31,934 nt of DNA, taken from positions 1 through 31,934 of the IMG/VR virus record IMGVR_UViG_3300009684_001783. One strand, 5' to 3'. The translations under genes and the position numbers were made by a program. Below, piece by piece: positions 29,917 through 31,934 of the stretch. The stretch is from a virus. The notes below the pieces were generated by a model. The model had not been told where the DNA came from. It did no database searches and was given only the letters and a program-made list of their open reading frames with translations. How positions within the stretch are numbered: position 1 is the first letter of the stretch; the number at the start of each line of letters is the position of its first letter.

Positions 29917-29936
29917 CATAAATATTACGTAATATT
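29917..29936 (+). promoter_or_regulatory. Late-promoter-like box and a 16-bp palindrome
   Basis: Plus-strand CATAAATA (29917-29924) overlaps the perfect palindrome AATATTACGTAATATT (29921-29936). The ATG of the plus-strand gene is at 29953. The box resembles a T4-type late promoter; the palindrome would be suited to a dimeric repressor. Both are reading the divergent gap between the two strands. Confidence 0.4.
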
Positions 29937-29952
29937 AGCAGTTAGGTATGTT

Positions 29953-30666
29953 ATGGCGAGAAAATTTGTGTCTCGTGCAACGGCTGTACATCGTATCGCC
30001 ATGCCGCCAAGAGTCGTCATACCCACCGAAGAACAAATTCAAAATAAGATAATTGCTGCCAGTGTACAGCAAGAAGCAATAACTGCTGTTGTACCAGAGC
30101 CAGTTATAGAGCCAATAGCTGAACCGGAACCGGAACCAGTTATAGAGCCAGAGCCAATAGCTGAGCCAGAACCGGAACCAGTTATAGAACCAGAGCCAAT
30201 AGCTGAGCCAGAACCGGAACCAGTTATAGAACCAGAGCCAATAGCTGAGCCAGAGCCAATAGCTGAACCGGAACCGGAACCAGTTATAGAACCAGAACCA
30301 ATCGCTGAACCAGAACCTGCTGATAAAAAGTATACCATAGCAATATTGTTTAGAGGTACGATTAGAGGTGATGTGAATACTGTTATAGAATTCATACAGA
30401 ACAGTATAGACGAATTAAGAGCAAATAATCACATAGTGCATGCATATCTTGCAACATGGGGAACTACACACGATCCTAAGATCAGTGCGTTACTGTCTGC
30501 TATAAAATTTGAAAACGTTATTTTACAAACTGCACCGGCATTAGAACAAATTCAAAGATTTGTTAAAAAATCTGCGATGGGATGCTATCCGATTAGTAAT
30601 ATGTACCGCATGTATTACAAAAACAAAAACTGCGTTGGATGTAATAACAAGTGCATACAATTATGA
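29953..30666 (+). CDS. Glycosyltransferase-like protein, N-terminal part (frameshifted)
   Basis: Encodes 237 residues on the plus strand, ending at a TGA in an apparently shifted frame. Residues 1-45 form a basic N-terminus. A Glu/Pro/Ile repeat tract follows (units like [14 protein letters not shown]). From about residue 122 a domain starts with [21 protein letters not shown], like a WavE-like or GT-type enzyme, with an [11 protein letters not shown] segment. The natural continuation ([16 protein letters not shown]) lies in another frame at 30560-30988. So the reading is either broken by an indel or joined by a +1 frameshift at the A5 runs (30619-30629). No close ribosome site is obvious. 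Confidence 0.65.
   Translation: MARKFVSRATAVHRIAMPPRVVIPTEEQIQNKIIAASVQQEAITAVVPEPVIEPIAEPEPEPVIEPEPIAEPEPEPVIEPEPIAEPEPEPVIEPEPIAEPEPIAEPEPEPVIEPEPIAEPEPADKKYTIAILFRGTIRGDVNTVIEFIQNSIDELRANNHIVHAYLATWGTTHDPKISALLSAIKFENVILQTAPALEQIQRFVKKSAMGCYPISNMYRMYYKNKNCVGCNNKCIQL
30094..30318. repeat. Tandem 42-base Glu/Pro repeat
   Basis: About four to five copies of a 42-base unit encode repeats of the type [14 protein letters not shown] in the glycosyltransferase-like gene. Copies differ by single bases (GAGCCA/GAACCA, GAACCGGAACC), so slippage is easy. It makes a flexible charged linker. Too regular in frame and too low in complexity to be CRISPR. Confidence 0.9.
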
Positions 30667-30988
30667 TTACATTATTCACAGTAGAACAGATGTCAAAGTA
30701 ACATTTGGAGAACATCTTTCAAACTGGCTTGTAAAAGGATATTATACAAGTCCACCAAGCGGTGCACCGTGGTTATGTGATTGGGTAGGTGCAGCAGAGT
30801 CCAAAATTATGAAAGATGCATGGGATTACGGCACACTTGAACGACTAGGGCAACTGCTAGACGACAAACATGTACCAGAACATATATTCATAGACCTTAT
30901 GTCTGCACATAGTATACAGCACAGAACTGCACCTGTCGCAAGTATCTTTCTCGATCCACACCGAGTAGAGTCCGGCGACAGGTTATAA
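30560..30988 (+). CDS. Glycosyltransferase-like protein, C-terminal part
   Basis: An open frame shifted by +1 from the 29953 gene, continuing its domain. After the crossover the sequence [26 protein letters not shown] fits the family pattern (Y-D-Y-I-I-x-S-R-T-D) of WavE-like glycosyltransferases, with a [22 protein letters not shown] segment and a C-terminal helix that ends with [17 protein letters not shown]. No separate ribosome site. This is either the second part of a frameshifted gene or the result of a sequencing indel; the first few residues here are not the real start. Confidence 0.6.
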   Translation: MLKNLRWDAIRLVICTACITKTKTALDVITSAYNYDYIIHSRTDVKVTFGEHLSNWLVKGYYTSPPSGAPWLCDWVGAAESKIMKDAWDYGTLERLGQLLDDKHVPEHIFIDLMSAHSIQHRTAPVASIFLDPHRVESGDRL

Positions 30989-30989
30989 A

Positions 30990-31934
30990 TTAAGTATCTA
31001 ATGCAATCCACTCTTTGCGAGCATCTGCGCCTTTGGGATCAAATATCAGTTTCAATGCAGCACTGAGATTGCCGTCATCTGTTAGTGGTACCAGTTTGGG
31101 CTTAACCAAACTGTGTCGCCAATCTGCTTCTTCCAAGCTACCAAGACCTTTTGCGCGAGTTGGCTTGGGACAGTTCTTCCAATCTTTAGCATCATACAAG
31201 TGGTAGTCGTCTGCATACCAATAATAGCGTGCTTTGCCTTTCTCTTGAATAATGAACGGCGTTTGAAACGCATAGAAGAACGGTTCCTGCTGTGCATCAA
31301 ACAGCTCAGGCCAGTGTAAATAGAAGAAATTTACCAACAATGCTGTGATGTTAGCGCCGTCGGGATCTTGGTCCGCAGCTAGATATACTTTCCCGTATCT
31401 CAAGTCTTTTCGCACAGCTTTTTGCCCTAACGCACAGCCCACACTGGTCATCAAGTCCATAAGGATTTGACTATCTAACAATGTCTTGGGTGCTTCACCA
31501 CGCACGTTGAGAATTTTACCACGCAGCGGCAGCGCACCGTGTATTTCAGGATCTCTAACAGCACTGACCATAGTCTTGGCACTGTCGCCTTCTGTGATAA
31601 GAAGAATACATTTTGTGCGATCCTTGCCATTTGCATCAAGCAGCTTAGGTACTTTGGTACGCATCATTTTGCGTCCAGCTTTGGCTAGCTCTGCATCGTC
31701 CTTTTTCTGTGTACGAGCAGCACAGCGAGCATAGATTTCATCAATCCATTCTTTATTCAGCTTGATGATGTTTTTGAATGTGGCATCATCATCCAGTGTT
31801 TTGCGAATATACGCATCAACACCGTCGTTAATCAGTCGTGTTTTACTTTGACTGTCAAAGTTAGGTGCATGCATCACTGTTACGTTGTAGATAAGCAAGC
31901 CATCTGCAATGTCACTGCGGTTGGGTGTAAGTCC
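30990..31934 (-). CDS. DNA topoisomerase II large subunit, C-terminal part (gp39-like, partial)
   Basis: The minus-strand frame is open across the right edge, so the N-terminal ATPase part lies outside. The visible part has the type II topoisomerase segment NVTVMHAPNFDSQSKTRLI and the TOPRIM domain: ILLITEGDSAKTM (Glu), LPLRGKILNVRGE and LAADQDPDGANI (Asp-x-Asp). It matches the GyrB/ParE-like large subunit of T4-type topoisomerase. It partners with the 28491-29846 subunit; the two are separated by the plus-strand glycosyltransferase-like gene. Stop at 30990, two bases from the end of the convergent gene. Confidence 0.93.
   Translation of the reverse strand, partial: GLTPNRSDIADGLLIYNVTVMHAPNFDSQSKTRLINDGVDAYIRKTLDDDATFKNIIKLNKEWIDEIYARCAARTQKKDDAELAKAGRKMMRTKVPKLLDANGKDRTKCILLITEGDSAKTMVSAVRDPEIHGALPLRGKILNVRGEAPKTLLDSQILMDLMTSVGCALGQKAVRKDLRYGKVYLAADQDPDGANITALLVNFFYLHWPELFDAQQEPFFYAFQTPFIIQEKGKARYYWYADDYHLYDAKDWKNCPKPTRAKGLGSLEEADWRHSLVKPKLVPLTDDGNLSAALKLIFDPKGADARKEWIALDT

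Noticed and set aside
30094-30318. CRISPR-like array
   Set aside because: The repeat units are contiguous with no unique spacers and encode an in-frame Glu/Pro linker.
30039-30395. Minus-strand [10 protein letters not shown] repeat reading
   Set aside because: It is the shadow of the Glu/Pro repeat of the plus-strand gene, and only reflects the tandem 42-base repeat.

Overview
The window looks like accessory and early/middle gene space of a large tailed phage related to the T4-like marine myoviruses, probably infecting a Gram-negative (likely proteobacterial) host. The reasons are: T4-type separate topoisomerase II subunits; a free-standing HNH homing endonuclease with NUMOD3-type repeats; many tiny genes with ATGA/GTGA overlaps and strong AGGAG-type ribosome sites; a CCA-encoding tRNA; phage-type glycosyltransferases; and almost all genes on one strand. 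No terminase, portal, polymerase or major capsid gene is visible, so the phage assignment and the host are inferences. Composition is moderately A+T-rich.

Layout, left to right (minus strand unless stated). 1-4.0 kb: small phage proteins, a secreted TAXI-type TRAP-transporter binding protein, a winged-helix protein and a YqeY-like protein. 4.0-5.8 kb: metallophosphoesterase, DUF805 membrane protein, cytidylyltransferase. 5.8-11.8 kb: a proteostasis block of DnaK, cyclophilin, ClpS, Hsp20 and ClpX, interrupted by a YcgN-like metal-binding protein and an SGNH hydrolase. 11.8-17.5 kb: a coiled-coil membrane protein, a probable virion protein, a QueD-like protein with altered metal ligands, a glycosyltransferase and a phage protein of unknown function. 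17.5-20.1 kb: nitroreductase, HNH endonuclease and two unknown genes. 20.1-22.1 kb: tRNA-Ile2(CAU) directly behind its modifying enzyme TilS, then a glycosyltransferase. 22.1-25.9 kb: two GIY-YIG proteins, Nudix, alpha/beta hydrolase and very small proteins. 26.0 kb: a plus-strand nitroreductase. 26.7-31.9 kb: CCA-adding enzyme, SH3-fold protein and topoisomerase medium and large subunits, the latter two separated by a plus-strand glycosyltransferase-like gene with a frameshift.

Four themes stand out. First, a tRNA-maintenance set: tRNA-Ile2, TilS, the CCA-adding enzyme, and perhaps YqeY and QueD. Second, a chaperone and protease-adaptor set that keeps the residues needed to dock on host ClpP (IGF loop in ClpX) and to read N-degrons (pocket residues in ClpS). 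Third, envelope or glycan genes plus a periplasmic binding protein. Fourth, promoter-like sequences placed inside hairpin loops just upstream of two genes, the HNH endonuclease and the virion-like protein. That arrangement recalls the timing control of T4 I-TevI.

Regulation seen in the sequence: several good TTGACA/TATAAT-type promoters before minus-strand genes, ATAAATA (T4-late-like) boxes before the two plus-strand genes, and several hairpin terminators. No CRISPR array, integrase, transposase or rRNA was seen.
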